Positions 18,084 to 27,359 of a stretch of DNA of 64,000 bases are shown here, one piece after another. Each line of letters starts with the position of its first letter. Within the stretch, counting starts at the first letter, position 1. Position numbers and translations under genes: made by a program. Source of the DNA: Nitrospira sp. GTDB lineage: Bacteria > Nitrospirota > Nitrospiria > Nitrospirales > Nitrospiraceae. Location of the stretch: the NCBI GenBank assembly GCA_005116745.1, contig SWDS01000007.1, positions 128,587 to 192,586 on the forward strand. Reading direction: 5' to 3'. Under the pieces are notes generated by a model, which worked only from the letters and a program-made list of their open reading frames with translations, was not told the origin of the DNA and did not search any database.

Positions 18084-19187
18084 ATGTCTTCCTTCCCCAA
18101 TCAGCCTGGATTTCAACCTGCGACTCAATGGCGTCCGTGCCCGGTCCTTGGAATCGAGTCTTCATGCGATGAAACAGCTGCTGCCGTACTCAGTTGTGCC
18201 GGAGAGGTGCTTTCCAACGTTGTATCTTCACAAGTGACCGTCCATGAAAAGTTCGGAGGCGTCGTTCCAGAATTAGCCGCACGGGCCCATCTTGGGATGA
18301 TCAATTTGGTTGTCGAAGAAGCCTTGGCGACCGCCCACGTCTCAAAACATGCTCTCGGTGCTGTGGCCGTCACCCAGGGACCTGGATTGGCTGGGGCGCT
18401 TTTAGTGGGAGTGAATTACGCCAAGGCCTTGAGCTACGGCTTGGGGATTCCGATCGTCGGAGTCAATCATCTGCAAGGCCACATCGCCTCCGCATGGCTT
18501 GCCGATCCGACATTCCCGTTGTCCTGCATTGTGCTGGTTGTATCGGGTGGCCACACTCATCTCTATCGCCATGAAGTCGGTGGTCGGTGTACCCTGCTGG
18601 GACACACTCGCGACGATGCCGCCGGTGAAGCGTTCGACAAGGGAGCCCAAATGCTTGGCTTGGGGTATCCAGGTGGACCGGCCGTTGATCGAATCGCACG
18701 TTCCGGAGATCCAGAGGCCATTCGATTTCCAAGATTCCACCGGGCAAAGAACAGTCTTGAGTTCAGTTTCAGTGGTCTGAAGACGGCGTTGTTGTATAAG
18801 CTACGAGAAATGGATGGTTCTCTGCGACCTGATCAGACCGCCGACTTAGCGGCCAGTTACCAAGAGGCTATTGTGCAGGTCTTGGCCACGAAGGCTTTTG
18901 TAGCCCTCAGGCAGTCAAACCTGACTGCGCTTGCAGTTGTAGGAGGGGTTTCAGCTAATTCACGGTTGAGGGTTTTGCTGAGCGAGCGTGCGGCACGTGA
19001 AGGCATTCGCCTATCGTTGCCGGCTATCGAGTATTGCACCGACAACGCTGCCATGATTGCCTCGGCGGGGCACCAGTTGCTGATGAATGGAGAACGACCA
19101 TATGCAGATCTTGATATCAGCCCGACTGAGAGATTCGAGACGATTCATGAGGAAAACCAATCGCATATCGGTTTCTCTAAGGGATAA
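18084..19187 (+). CDS. tsaD: tRNA N6-threonylcarbamoyladenosine transferase TsaD
   Basis: The catalytic subunit of t6A37 tRNA modification, about 367 residues. VLGIESSCDETAAAVL opens the ASKHA fold. The metal-binding His pair lies in NHLQGHIAS, and VVSGGHTHLY and the GGVSANSRLR nucleotide motif are present. It transfers threonylcarbamoyl from the TsaC product to A37 together with TsaB, encoded at 6869. ATG 18084 is chosen; a TTG at 18048 would add 12 unconserved residues. The C-terminus slightly precedes hflX. Confidence 0.95.
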   Translation: MSSFPNQPGFQPATQWRPCPVLGIESSCDETAAAVLSCAGEVLSNVVSSQVTVHEKFGGVVPELAARAHLGMINLVVEEALATAHVSKHALGAVAVTQGPGLAGALLVGVNYAKALSYGLGIPIVGVNHLQGHIASAWLADPTFPLSCIVLVVSGGHTHLYRHEVGGRCTLLGHTRDDAAGEAFDKGAQMLGLGYPGGPAVDRIARSGDPEAIRFPRFHRAKNSLEFSFSGLKTALLYKLREMDGSLRPDQTADLAASYQEAIVQVLATKAFVALRQSNLTALAVVGGVSANSRLRVLLSERAAREGIRLSLPAIEYCTDNAAMIASAGHQLLMNGERPYADLDISPTERFETIHEENQSHIGFSKG

Positions 19188-19198
19188 GGAGAACGCCC

Positions 19199-20893
19199 AT
19201 TCCTGATATCCGAGGTCAGATCACAGGACTGCGTACCAGCCAAGTCGCGTCGGTTGAACGACTCTACCGACGTCGTGTCTCACCCGACAAGGTCATGACC
19301 CCGGAGCTCGCAAAGGCAATGGCCCAACTGACCATTGAGCTTCGTCGCCCGATTGGCGTGCTGTTGACCAGGCGTGGACAAGTTCAGGATGTGATTGTGG
19401 GAACGGAATTGACGTTGTCTTCCACCACGTTGACCCTGTTCCGTACTGGCGCACGATCGCTCCGTGGCTTGAGGTTCATTCGAACGCAATTACACGATCA
19501 GCCCATCAGTCAAGAAGTGCTGACAGACCTCGCTTTCTTGCGACTTGATTTGATCGGCCTACTCTCTGTCACGGAGTATGCTCAACTAGGCAATCTGTAT
19601 CTCGCTCATCTGCTGGCACCCAATTCGACCGGGGGATTGTTCAAAGTGCTCAAGGCTGTCCCATTTCACAATCTTACACTGATGTTCGACCAGTTCATTG
19701 AAGAGCTTGAGGCAGACCTTCAGCAGGCGCGAGCTCATTATGCCATTGAGAGTGGGAAGGAATCGGCGATACTTGTCAGCGCTTCTGTCAAAAGCCGGTC
19801 CGAGCAGGAAGAGCGTTTAGCCGAATTGGCGGAGCTGGCAACTTCCGCCGACGTCAGGGTGGTTGACCGTGTCGTGCAAAGGACGCCGGACGGGCATCAG
19901 CGCTATCTCTTGGGCCGCGGCAAGATGAAGGACGTTCTGATTCAGACCCTCCATCGGGGCGCCGACATGGTGATCTTTGATCAAACATTGTCACCGGCTC
20001 AATTGCGAGCCATTTCAGAGATGACTGATATCAAGGTGATCGACCGGACACAACTGATCCTGGATATCTTTGCCCGCCGAGCCCACAGCCGTGAAGGCAA
20101 AGTGCAGGTGGAACTCGCGCAGTTGCGGTACCTGCTTCCACGATTATCTGGGAAGGGCACCCAACTCTCGCGGCTGGGTGGCGGGATCGGTACTCGAGGG
20201 CCGGGTGAAACCAAGCTGGAGACTGATCGTCGCCGTGTGCGAGACCGCATCACGCATTTAGAACGAGAGCTGACACAGTTTGGGCGCCAGCAAGACCAAC
20301 GTCGGTCCAGGCGAGACCGGCACGGACTCCCTGTCGTGTCCCTCGTAGGCTACACAAACGCCGGTAAGTCTACGTTGCTCAATGTGCTAACAAACAGTCA
20401 TGTGTCAGCTCAAAACCGGTTGTTTGAAACTCTGGACACAACGAGCCGTCGCCTGCGGTTCCCGGAGGATCGCGAAGTTATCATCACCGATACGGTAGGA
20501 TTTATCCGGGATCTTCCGCAAGAACTGGTCGGCGCCTTTCGGACAACGCTCGAAGAACTACGAGAGGCTGATCTCCTGCTGCATGTTGTCGACGGCAGCG
20601 CCGCAGACATCGACATTCAGATTACCGCGGTCGTCGCCATTCTTGAGGACTTGCATTTGAACGCGATACCGAGATTAGTGGTGCTGAATAAGTGTGACCA
20701 GGTGTCCCCTGCGCGCGCGGAGTTGCTCTGCCGACGGTATGGAGCCATTGGTCTGTCGGCGCTCCAGCCCACGACACTTCGTCCTCTCTTCGCTCAGCTG
20801 GAAGCATACGTGAGATCTCTGCCAGTCGATGAACGTCAGATTGCTGGCCTGCCGCTGCAGGACGATGCGCTGGTGCTTGCATCTCGTCGGTAA
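19199..20893 (+). CDS. hflX: GTPase HflX, probable ATT start codon
   Basis: A ribosome-associated GTPase that splits or rescues stalled 70S ribosomes. The HflX glycine-rich domain (LLGRGKMKDV, GPGETKLETDRRRV) precedes the G domain with GYTNAGKSTLLNVL (G1), DTVGFIRDLP (G3) and NKCD (G4). The first in-frame ATG is at 19295, yet conserved N-terminal sequence of long HflX proteins (ITGLRTSQVASVERLYRRRV) lies upstream in the same frame. The frame is open back to a TAA at 19178 with no ATG, GTG or TTG. AAGGAG at 19186-19191 sits seven bases before an ATT at 19199. I therefore infer an ATT start (564 residues). If 19295 is used, 32 conserved residues are lost. Confidence 0.85.
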   Translation: MPDIRGQITGLRTSQVASVERLYRRRVSPDKVMTPELAKAMAQLTIELRRPIGVLLTRRGQVQDVIVGTELTLSSTTLTLFRTGARSLRGLRFIRTQLHDQPISQEVLTDLAFLRLDLIGLLSVTEYAQLGNLYLAHLLAPNSTGGLFKVLKAVPFHNLTLMFDQFIEELEADLQQARAHYAIESGKESAILVSASVKSRSEQEERLAELAELATSADVRVVDRVVQRTPDGHQRYLLGRGKMKDVLIQTLHRGADMVIFDQTLSPAQLRAISEMTDIKVIDRTQLILDIFARRAHSREGKVQVELAQLRYLLPRLSGKGTQLSRLGGGIGTRGPGETKLETDRRRVRDRITHLERELTQFGRQQDQRRSRRDRHGLPVVSLVGYTNAGKSTLLNVLTNSHVSAQNRLFETLDTTSRRLRFPEDREVIITDTVGFIRDLPQELVGAFRTTLEELREADLLLHVVDGSAADIDIQITAVVAILEDLHLNAIPRLVVLNKCDQVSPARAELLCRRYGAIGLSALQPTTLRPLFAQLEAYVRSLPVDERQIAGLPLQDDALVLASRR

Positions 20894-20914
20894 CCTCTGC
20901 ACAATCGGGCCGCC

Positions 20915-21580
20915 ATGAAGAAAGTCAAACCCACGAGGATGCCGTCCGTTCTCGACCGTCCAGCGCAGATTGCGAGGAGTCTCCGTCACGCCATGCCGGT
21001 GGCTGTGATGGAATTAACTCATCGTTCTCCATGGGAACTGTTGGTTGCCACCATTCTATCCGCGCAGTGCACGGATCAGCGAGTGAATCAGGTCACGCCG
21101 GCTCTCTTTAAGCGGTATCCCACACCTCACGTGATGGCGAACGCAACGTCGACGGAACTGGAGGCGTTGATCAGATCAACTGGTTTTTACAAGAGTAAAG
21201 CGAAAAACTTGATTGGTTGTGCGCAGGTCGTTACGGCGCAGTTCAAGGGGCACGTTCCCGATACAATGGAAGAACTCACAGCGATACCTGGTGTTGGGCG
21301 AAAAACAGCGAATGTACTTCTTGGGGCCGTATTTGGGAAGCCGGGTATTGTGGTCGATACACATGTGCGACGGGTGGCCAACCGACTCGCCCTGACCCAT
21401 TCGAGTGATCCCGAGCGAATCGAACGTGACCTGCAAGCGGTGTATCCGGAAACCCAGTGGACGGGTGTATCTCAGCGGTTGCTCCTTCATGGTCGGTATG
21501 TGTGCCTTGCTCGAAAGCCTCGCTGTCTTGTTTGCCCGATCTACGATGTCTGTGAGTGGGAAGGAAAACTACCGACATGA
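20915..21580 (+). CDS. nth: Endonuclease III
   Basis: A 221-residue DNA glycosylase/AP lyase for oxidised pyrimidines in base excision repair. The helix-hairpin-helix IPGVGRKTANVLLG holds the catalytic Lys, VVDTHVRRV supplies the catalytic Asp, and a 4Fe-4S cluster is bound by C197, C204, C207 and C213 (x6, x2, x5 spacing). Size is normal. Its stop overlaps the yicC start as ATGA, so the two are coupled. Confidence 0.96.
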   Translation: MKKVKPTRMPSVLDRPAQIARSLRHAMPVAVMELTHRSPWELLVATILSAQCTDQRVNQVTPALFKRYPTPHVMANATSTELEALIRSTGFYKSKAKNLIGCAQVVTAQFKGHVPDTMEELTAIPGVGRKTANVLLGAVFGKPGIVVDTHVRRVANRLALTHSSDPERIERDLQAVYPETQWTGVSQRLLLHGRYVCLARKPRCLVCPIYDVCEWEGKLPT

Positions 21581-22455
21581 TTAAGAGTATGACAGGATTC
21601 GGCCAGCGACAGGGACTATGGTCCGACGGGACTGCCAGCGTTGAAGTGAGATCGGTGAACCATCGTTTTCTTGAAACCTCCATTCGTCTGCCGAAGTCAA
21701 TGAGTGGGCTAGAAGAAAGCTTCAAGAAGACGATCCAACAACATTGTGTACGTGGAAGGGTTGATCTCACAGTGTTGCTACAAGGGAGTCGGGGAAGTGC
21801 TCGCGTAGTGCAACTTGACGTCGGACTAGCGAAGCAGTACCATCAGGCTCTCCGTACACTCCAGCGCACGCTGAAACTTAAAGGCTCCATTGACATCGGA
21901 CTGATGGCGAGTTTTCGCGATGTTGTCGCGCTTTCTGAGCAGGCGGTCGACGATCCTAAGCTCACAAAAGTGGTGGAGAAATTGGGGCTGCTCGCGGTGT
22001 CGGATATGGTGAAAATGCGGGAGAAAGAGGGAGCCTTGCTTGCGCAGGATATCCTGGCTCGGCTGGAGCACGTGCGTGAGTGCAGGAGATCGGTCTCGTC
22101 CCGTGCTCCCTTCATTGCACAGGAAACCTTCGACCGTATGAAGCAGCGAGTGGAGAAGTTGTTGGCAGACGCTATCCCGGACATCCCTCGGCTCAATCAA
22201 GAGTTGGCCCTGTATGCGGATCGGTGCGACATTACAGAAGAATTGGTCAGACTAGACACGCATATGATACAGTTTGAGCGTGCGCTCCAAGGGACCGAGT
22301 CGGTGGGAAAGACATTGGATTTTCTTCTCCAGGAATTAGGCCGGGAGGTCAACACCATTGGATCGAAATCCAACGACGCGGAGATCAGGGCCGATGTGGT
22401 GAGAATGAAAGCCGAGCTTGAGCGTATACGTGAGCAGATACAGAATGTCGAATGA
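21577..22455 (+). CDS. YicC family endoribonuclease-like protein
   Basis: A 292-residue protein beginning MIKSMTGFG, the hallmark of the YicC/YloC family, with the conserved C-terminal DFLLQELGREVNTIGSKSND segment. E. coli YicC has been linked to RNA degradation and sRNA turnover. The ATG at 21577 overlaps the nth stop; an in-frame ATG 21 bases earlier is less likely. Its stop overlaps the start of gmk, the usual genomic neighbour. Confidence 0.92.
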   Translation: MIKSMTGFGQRQGLWSDGTASVEVRSVNHRFLETSIRLPKSMSGLEESFKKTIQQHCVRGRVDLTVLLQGSRGSARVVQLDVGLAKQYHQALRTLQRTLKLKGSIDIGLMASFRDVVALSEQAVDDPKLTKVVEKLGLLAVSDMVKMREKEGALLAQDILARLEHVRECRRSVSSRAPFIAQETFDRMKQRVEKLLADAIPDIPRLNQELALYADRCDITEELVRLDTHMIQFERALQGTESVGKTLDFLLQELGREVNTIGSKSNDAEIRADVVRMKAELERIREQIQNVE

Positions 22456-23168
22456 GTACCACGATGCCCACAAGTAACCTTCCTTCGGGTGTGACGGAGG
22501 CTCGGCAAGCTCCTGAACGTCGGGGCATTCTCTACATCATTTCAGCTCCGTCAGGCGCAGGGAAGACGACTTTGTGTAAACAGGTTGTGGCGTCGGTCCC
22601 AGAGCTGTGGCATTCGGTGTCGTTCACGACCAGAAAACCGCGTCCAGGAGAAGAACACGGACGCGAGTACTTCTTTATCGATGAGAACGTCTTTCACGAT
22701 ATGGTTGCCAGGAATGAATTCTTGGAGTACGCCCACGTATATTCCAATTGGTATGGCACACCGCATAAGCCATTAATGGATAAGATGGAGCAGGGTATCG
22801 ATGTCTTACTGGAAATCGATGTCCAGGGTGCGCTTCAGATTAAAAAGAAATTTGGTGATGCCGTCTATATTTTCATTCTCCCTCCATCGATGGACATTCT
22901 GCGTGCTCGACTCCAAGGTCGGGGATCCGACTCTCAGGAGGAGATTGTCCGCCGATTGCAAAAGGTGAAAGAAGAAGTCTGGTGTTTCAGGGAATATTAT
23001 TACATTGTCCGCAACGATGACCTGATGCAGTCTCTCCGTGAGCTGCAAAGTATTTTCATTGCGGAACGTCTGAAGACCAAACGGATGGACCTGCATTGGC
23101 TTGAGCAAAGCTTTATTCTTGAGAAAGATGCAACATCGCCGGGAACGGAGCCGTCATCCACTTTATAA
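22452..23168 (+). CDS. gmk: Guanylate kinase
   Basis: A 238-residue kinase converting GMP to GDP. The P-loop SAPSGAGKTT is at residues 31-40 and the GMP-binding segment SFTTRKPRPGEEHGREYFF follows. A 23-residue N-terminal tail and a short C-terminal tail are outside the core. It overlaps yicC by 4 bases and is followed by rpoZ, the conserved gmk-rpoZ-coaBC order. Confidence 0.96.
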   Translation: MSTTMPTSNLPSGVTEARQAPERRGILYIISAPSGAGKTTLCKQVVASVPELWHSVSFTTRKPRPGEEHGREYFFIDENVFHDMVARNEFLEYAHVYSNWYGTPHKPLMDKMEQGIDVLLEIDVQGALQIKKKFGDAVYIFILPPSMDILRARLQGRGSDSQEEIVRRLQKVKEEVWCFREYYYIVRNDDLMQSLRELQSIFIAERLKTKRMDLHWLEQSFILEKDATSPGTEPSSTL

Positions 23169-23187
23169 CGAGGGAGCTAGACCGACT

Positions 23188-23547
23188 ATGATCGACATGC
23201 TGAGTTTGTTGCCGCAATACACGCCCAATGAGTTCGATTCACGCCACCGCCTGGTGATCGTCGCGTCACAGCGGGCAAAGCACTTGACTCAAGGCGCGAA
23301 GTCAACCTGGTCCTCTCGTTTCACAAAGGAAACAACCATGGCACTCGACGAGGTGTTGAGAGGTCATGTCAGGTATATGACCGGCAAGGAAGCCCGCGAT
23401 GCCATGAAGGAAGCCAAGCGAGGGAAAGAGGGTGAAACCGAGCGCATTGCGATGATGACCGGAGAGGATGCCCGCGAAATCAAGAAGGAACTCAGTGTTT
23501 ACGTCGATGATACGGTACCGCCGACAGTGGTTCCGGCTGAGGAGTAG
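23188..23547 (+). CDS. rpoZ: RNA polymerase omega subunit
   Basis: A 119-residue omega-like subunit that helps assemble the beta-prime subunit. The core SRHRLVIVASQRAKHLTQG matches the conserved omega helix, with the expected helical KEA-rich segment after it. AGGGAG precedes the ATG at 23188. The longer open frame to 23101 overlaps gmk and is not family-like. Position between gmk and coaBC supports the call. Confidence 0.88.
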   Translation: MIDMLSLLPQYTPNEFDSRHRLVIVASQRAKHLTQGAKSTWSSRFTKETTMALDEVLRGHVRYMTGKEARDAMKEAKRGKEGETERIAMMTGEDAREIKKELSVYVDDTVPPTVVPAEE

Positions 23548-23550
23548 GCA

Positions 23551-24795
23551 TTGGAGGAAGCACAGGTGCCGACCAATCCGCAGGGCAAGCGGCTTGTTCT
23601 TGGGGTAACGGGCAGCATCGCCGCGTATAAAGCGGTCGGGTTGCTTCGATCTCTTGCGCGTGATGGTGCCACCGTGTCAGTGGTCATGACTCAGGCTGCC
23701 ACGAAATTTGTGACTCCTCTTACGTTTGAAGTCCTGTCAGGAAGACGAGTGGCGACGGACCTCTTTGAATCTCATGAAGAAATGGTTCATCTCGCTGTCC
23801 CAGAACAAGCCCAGGCAATTATCGTGGCGCCGGCGACGGCCAATTTTTTGGCAAAATCGGCTCTTGGTCTGGCGGATGATCTGTTGAGCACGATGCTGTT
23901 GAACGCTCGGTGTCCCGTGATTGTCGCTCCGGCCATGGATGGGGACATGTGGACACACCCCACGGTTGTTCAACATGTGCAGGTGCTCCGAGCTCGTGGC
24001 GTCGTTGTGCTTGATCCTGAAGTCGGTCCGCTGGCCTCAGGACAAGTCGCACAAGGGAGGTTTCCGGCAGAGTCACGAATCATGGATGCAGTGCATGCCG
24101 CACTGAACCCTCGGCGGGATTGGCACGGACAACGGGTGTTGGTCTCCGCGGGCCCGACTCAGGAGCCTATTGATCCGGTTCGATTTATTTCGAACTATTC
24201 TTCTGGGAAGATGGGGTATGCCATTGCAGAAGCCGCGCGGGATCGAGGTGCAGAGGTGGTCTTGGTAACAGGGCCGTCCTCTCTCACGCCTCCTCCAGGA
24301 GTGGCGACGGTTTCAGTCAATACAGCGAGCGAGATGACCGATGCGTTGAGTCAACATTTCTCTGCTGCTACCGTTCTGATCATGGCTGCAGCGGTTGCCG
24401 ACTTTCGTCCAAAAAATCAAGCTGCTCAGAAGCTCAAGAAGCAGGGGAAGTCTGAGCTCGTGCTTGAGTTGGAAGCGACCCCGGACATTCTCGCCATGCT
24501 GTCCGCGCGTCGGACATCGCAAATTGTGATTGGGTTCGCGGCGGAAACGGAACACGTAGTGTCGCATGCGAAAGACAAGTTGAGAGGGAAAGGGCTGGAT
24601 CTCATCATTGCGAATGATGTCACGCAAGCAGGAGGTGGGTTTGGCAGTGACGACAATGCGGTTGTCATGCTTTCGGCCGCGGGTGAACAGCGAGTCCTGG
24701 GTCTGATGCCCAAGCGGCGTCTGGCCGACGAAATTTTGACTGTTGTGCATGAGCTCTGTCTCATCTCGCCTCGTCGCGAGTCCCTGGTGGAGTGA
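23551..24795 (+). CDS. coaBC: Bifunctional phosphopantothenoylcysteine decarboxylase/synthetase CoaBC
   Basis: A 414-residue fusion that makes 4'-phosphopantetheine for coenzyme A. The N-terminal flavin-dependent CoaC half has GVTGSIAAYKAV, the substrate motif PAMDGDMW (Asp where E. coli has Asn) and ADDLLSTMLL. The C-terminal CoaB half begins around VSAGPTQEPIDPVRFISN and has the KLKK loop. The start is TTG 23551, three bases after the rpoZ stop, with GAGGAG upstream. Its stop overlaps the next gene as GTGA. Confidence 0.95.
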   Translation: MEEAQVPTNPQGKRLVLGVTGSIAAYKAVGLLRSLARDGATVSVVMTQAATKFVTPLTFEVLSGRRVATDLFESHEEMVHLAVPEQAQAIIVAPATANFLAKSALGLADDLLSTMLLNARCPVIVAPAMDGDMWTHPTVVQHVQVLRARGVVVLDPEVGPLASGQVAQGRFPAESRIMDAVHAALNPRRDWHGQRVLVSAGPTQEPIDPVRFISNYSSGKMGYAIAEAARDRGAEVVLVTGPSSLTPPPGVATVSVNTASEMTDALSQHFSAATVLIMAAAVADFRPKNQAAQKLKKQGKSELVLELEATPDILAMLSARRTSQIVIGFAAETEHVVSHAKDKLRGKGLDLIIANDVTQAGGGFGSDDNAVVMLSAAGEQRVLGLMPKRRLADEILTVVHELCLISPRRESLVE

Positions 24796-25544
24796 GTCAA
24801 TCTATGGCGTCAGAATCAAAAAAAATAGGGAATGCCGCTGAAATTGATCGGTTGGCCTTAGTCTTTGCTAAAGATCCAGGGTCCAAGGTGTTTATTCCCC
24901 TGGCAGAAGAGTACGGCAAAGCTGGCATGTGGGAAGAGGCGGTTGCTGTTCTTGAAGATGGGCTGAAGGCCTATCCAGGTTTTATCACGGCCATGGTGGC
25001 CTTGGGTCGCGCCTATGAGCAGATGAACCAACCGGTCAAGGCGAAGGCTCTTCTTGAAGAAGCCATCAAGGTGAGTCCCGACAATCTTCGTGCGCATCGA
25101 ATATTGGCTAAGCTCTACACGGCGCAAGGGTCTAAAGAAGCGGCTATCCGGTCGTGCAACGTCATATTATTGATAAATCCGCATGACCAAGAAGCCTTGT
25201 CGCTTTGTGCCGGGCTCAGTGTGCCGACGACTCAGGGAATGGAACAATCGCAAGAGGCATTGCCTGAGAAACCTGTGGAAACTGCGAGTCTTGACTCTGA
25301 CCGTCTTCACGGCGAGGGTATGACATCCGTCTTCGATAGTGCGGCGATGGCACCGAAAGATGGAGCCAACGGATTGTCCAGTAGTGTATCTCGTTCAGAA
25401 GAAACGCCTATCCCTATAACGGGATCCACGGCTTCGGCTGCACAGAAAACAAGAAGTCCAGCGATCGCACGGTTCGAGCAGTGGCTCAACTTGATCCAAG
25501 ACCGCCGCCGAGATCCCCAAGCCTCTTCTTCACTCCCCTCTTGA
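24792..25544 (+). CDS. Tetratricopeptide repeat protein
   Basis: A 250-residue protein with three TPR units in residues 15-135 (FIPLAEEYGKAGMWEEAVAVLEDGLKAYP, AMVALGRAYEQMNQPVKAKALLEEAI, RILAKLYTAQGSKEAAIRSCNVIL). A Ser/Pro-rich linker and a C-terminal helix (ARFEQWLNLIQDRR) follow. No signal peptide is seen, so it is a likely cytoplasmic adaptor. GTG 24792 is coupled to coaBC; an ATG at 24804 is an alternative. Confidence 0.82.
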   Translation: MSQSMASESKKIGNAAEIDRLALVFAKDPGSKVFIPLAEEYGKAGMWEEAVAVLEDGLKAYPGFITAMVALGRAYEQMNQPVKAKALLEEAIKVSPDNLRAHRILAKLYTAQGSKEAAIRSCNVILLINPHDQEALSLCAGLSVPTTQGMEQSQEALPEKPVETASLDSDRLHGEGMTSVFDSAAMAPKDGANGLSSSVSRSEETPIPITGSTASAAQKTRSPAIARFEQWLNLIQDRRRDPQASSSLPS

Positions 25545-25566
25545 GCTTTCCCATGACTTCACTGGT

Positions 25567-25595
25567 TTGACCCCCTGAGAGGGGACTGCTAGAAT
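25567..25595 (+). promoter_or_regulatory. Sigma70-type promoter for aroQ-efp-accBC
   Basis: TTGACC at 25567-25572 and TAGAAT at 25590-25595 have 17-base spacing. The spacer contains the small inverted repeat CCCC-TGAGA-GGGG, a possible operator or the end of the previous transcript. The start of aroQ is 54 bases downstream. Confidence 0.6.
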
Positions 25596-25648
25596 GCCCC
25601 CCTTGACGTGGTAGGGTGAGGCTGGTGGAAGGGGGTATTGCACACGAC

Positions 25649-26149
25649 ATGTTGCGGATCCTGGTCCTTCACGGTCCCAATCTGAACCTGTTGGGTAATC
25701 GAGAGGAGTCCATGTATGGGACGACGACTCTTGATGAGATCAATGCGTCATTGGAAAAGCTGGGTAGTGAGCTTGGAGCTGAACTGGTTATTCGTCAGTC
25801 GAATTTTGAAGGGGAATTAGTGGGCTGGATTCAGGAAGCACGACACGGGTATCACGGCATTATCATCAATCCAGCGGCCTACACGCACACCAGCATCGCG
25901 ATACGCGACGCCCTAGCCGCCGTTGAGTTGCCCACTGTTGAGGTTCATCTGTCTAACATCTATCGGCGTGAAGAATTCAGGCAGCATTCATATGTATCGG
26001 GGGTTGCATTGGCACAGATCGCCGGGTTTGGTGCCAACGGGTATCTCTTGGCCTTGCGAGGATTGTGCGAGCACATATCTGCTACCGGATCTACGGGGTC
26101 CTCTGGTGGTCGCACCTCAGTAGACGGAGCGAAGATAGAGCGGCATTGA
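25649..26149 (+). CDS. aroQ: 3-dehydroquinate dehydratase, type II
   Basis: A type II dehydroquinase of the shikimate pathway, about 166 residues. [16 protein letters not shown] opens the fold, Tyr of [12 protein letters not shown] is the catalytic base, [16 protein letters not shown] and [18 protein letters not shown] carry the active-site Asn/His and the RR loop. The C-terminal ~15 residues (Ser/Gly-rich) are extra. ATG 25649 gives the conserved start; an upstream GTG at 25616 is less likely. It heads the aroQ-efp-accB-accC group. Confidence 0.95.
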   Translation: MLRILVLHGPNLNLLGNREESMYGTTTLDEINASLEKLGSELGAELVIRQSNFEGELVGWIQEARHGYHGIIINPAAYTHTSIAIRDALAAVELPTVEVHLSNIYRREEFRQHSYVSGVALAQIAGFGANGYLLALRGLCEHISATGSTGSSGGRTSVDGAKIERH

Positions 26150-26195
26150 GGAGATCACCGGGCCGGTTGTGTTCTTCATAAGAAGGGAGTTGCGA

Positions 26196-26756
26196 GTGAT
26201 TTCTACGGTGGATTTTCGTAGCGGCGTACGCTTGATGGTCGAAGGCGAGCCCTTTCATATCGTCGACTTTCAACACGTCAAGCCTGGCAAAGGTGGTGCC
26301 TTCGTACGGACGAAGTTGAAAAGCTATCTCTCCGGAAATGTGTTGGACCGAACGTTTCGCTCAGGCGAACGGTTTGAAGAGCCTGATTTGGAAGAGCGTG
26401 ATATGCAGTTCCTCTACGCGACCGGAGCGTCCTATACGCTGATGGATACAGAGACGTACGAGCAATTGACGTTTGAGAAGAGTCAGTTGGGAGAGAACGT
26501 CGATTTATTGAAAGAAAATATGGTCGCCAAGATCCTCGTCTACGAGCATCGCCCGATCGCCGTTGAGCTGCCAAACTTCATTGAGCTCAAGGTCGTGGAT
26601 GCGGATCCTGGTGTGCGGGGGGACACGGCAACTGGAGGAACCAAGCCGGCGGTCGTGGAAACGGGGGCGACGATCAAAGTTCCGCTTTACTTGGAGGTCG
26701 GCACCGTCATCCGGATCGATACTCGAACCAGATCCTATGTGGAGCGTGTTCGGTGA
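26196..26756 (+). CDS. efp: Elongation factor P
   Basis: A 186-residue EF-P that relieves ribosome stalling at polyproline. The three beta-barrel domains are intact, and the loop KPGKGGAF near residue 32 carries the Lys that EpmA or another enzyme would modify. No modification genes are in the window. The start is GTG 26196 with AGAAGGGAG upstream. The longer open frame from 26169 has no family support. Its stop overlaps accB as GTGA. Confidence 0.95.
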   Translation: MISTVDFRSGVRLMVEGEPFHIVDFQHVKPGKGGAFVRTKLKSYLSGNVLDRTFRSGERFEEPDLEERDMQFLYATGASYTLMDTETYEQLTFEKSQLGENVDLLKENMVAKILVYEHRPIAVELPNFIELKVVDADPGVRGDTATGGTKPAVVETGATIKVPLYLEVGTVIRIDTRTRSYVERVR

Positions 26757-27316
26757 GCCGTCGTCGACCTGCTCATTCAAAGACTAAGGCTCGTCGGATT
26801 GTGTTGCCGCAGCCTGGGGAGGAGATTGGTCATGAGCTCTCACTCACAGGGGGGGCGCCCAAGCAAATCCAAGAACTGATCGACCTGCTTCGGCGTAATA
26901 ATTTGACCGAGCTTGAGTTTGAACAACAAGGCATGCGTATCCGCGTCCGCCAGGATGTCGCAACCAGACCGCTCGCGACATCGGTGCAGGAGTTTATTCC
27001 TGCTCCGCCTCAACAACCGATGCATGCCACTTCAGCCACGACATCCGTATCAGACGCAAGCACGGGTTTTCTGACCGTCACGTCGCCCATCGTCGGCACG
27101 TTCTACCGATCGCCCTCACCCGATGCTGATGCATACGTTGAAGAGGGGGATTCTGTGAAGAAGGGACAAGTGTTGTGCGTCGTCGAAGCGATGAAACTTA
27201 TGAATGAAATCGAGTCGGAAGTGGACGGTCGCCTTGTGAAGATCTTGGTAGAGAATACAAAGTCAGTGGAATATGGGCAAGCACTGTTTCTGATCGATCC
27301 CACATCCGCTTCATAG
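26753..27316 (+). CDS. accB: Biotin carboxyl carrier protein of acetyl-CoA carboxylase
   Basis: A 187-residue BCCP. Residues 35-70 form the N-terminal helix (IQELIDLLRRNNLTELEFEQQGMRIRV), a Pro/Ala/Ser linker follows and the biotinyl domain ends the protein. Biotin would attach to Lys148 in EAMKLM. The N-terminus is about 30 basic residues longer than usual. GTG 26753 is coupled to the efp stop. It works with AccC, encoded next; carboxyltransferase genes are not in the window. Confidence 0.95.
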   Translation: MSRRRPAHSKTKARRIVLPQPGEEIGHELSLTGGAPKQIQELIDLLRRNNLTELEFEQQGMRIRVRQDVATRPLATSVQEFIPAPPQQPMHATSATTSVSDASTGFLTVTSPIVGTFYRSPSPDADAYVEEGDSVKKGQVLCVVEAMKLMNEIESEVDGRLVKILVENTKSVEYGQALFLIDPTSAS

Positions 27317-27359
27317 GTCATTCTAAAGGCGGTTCTCGCCATCGTATCGGAGCCGAGAC

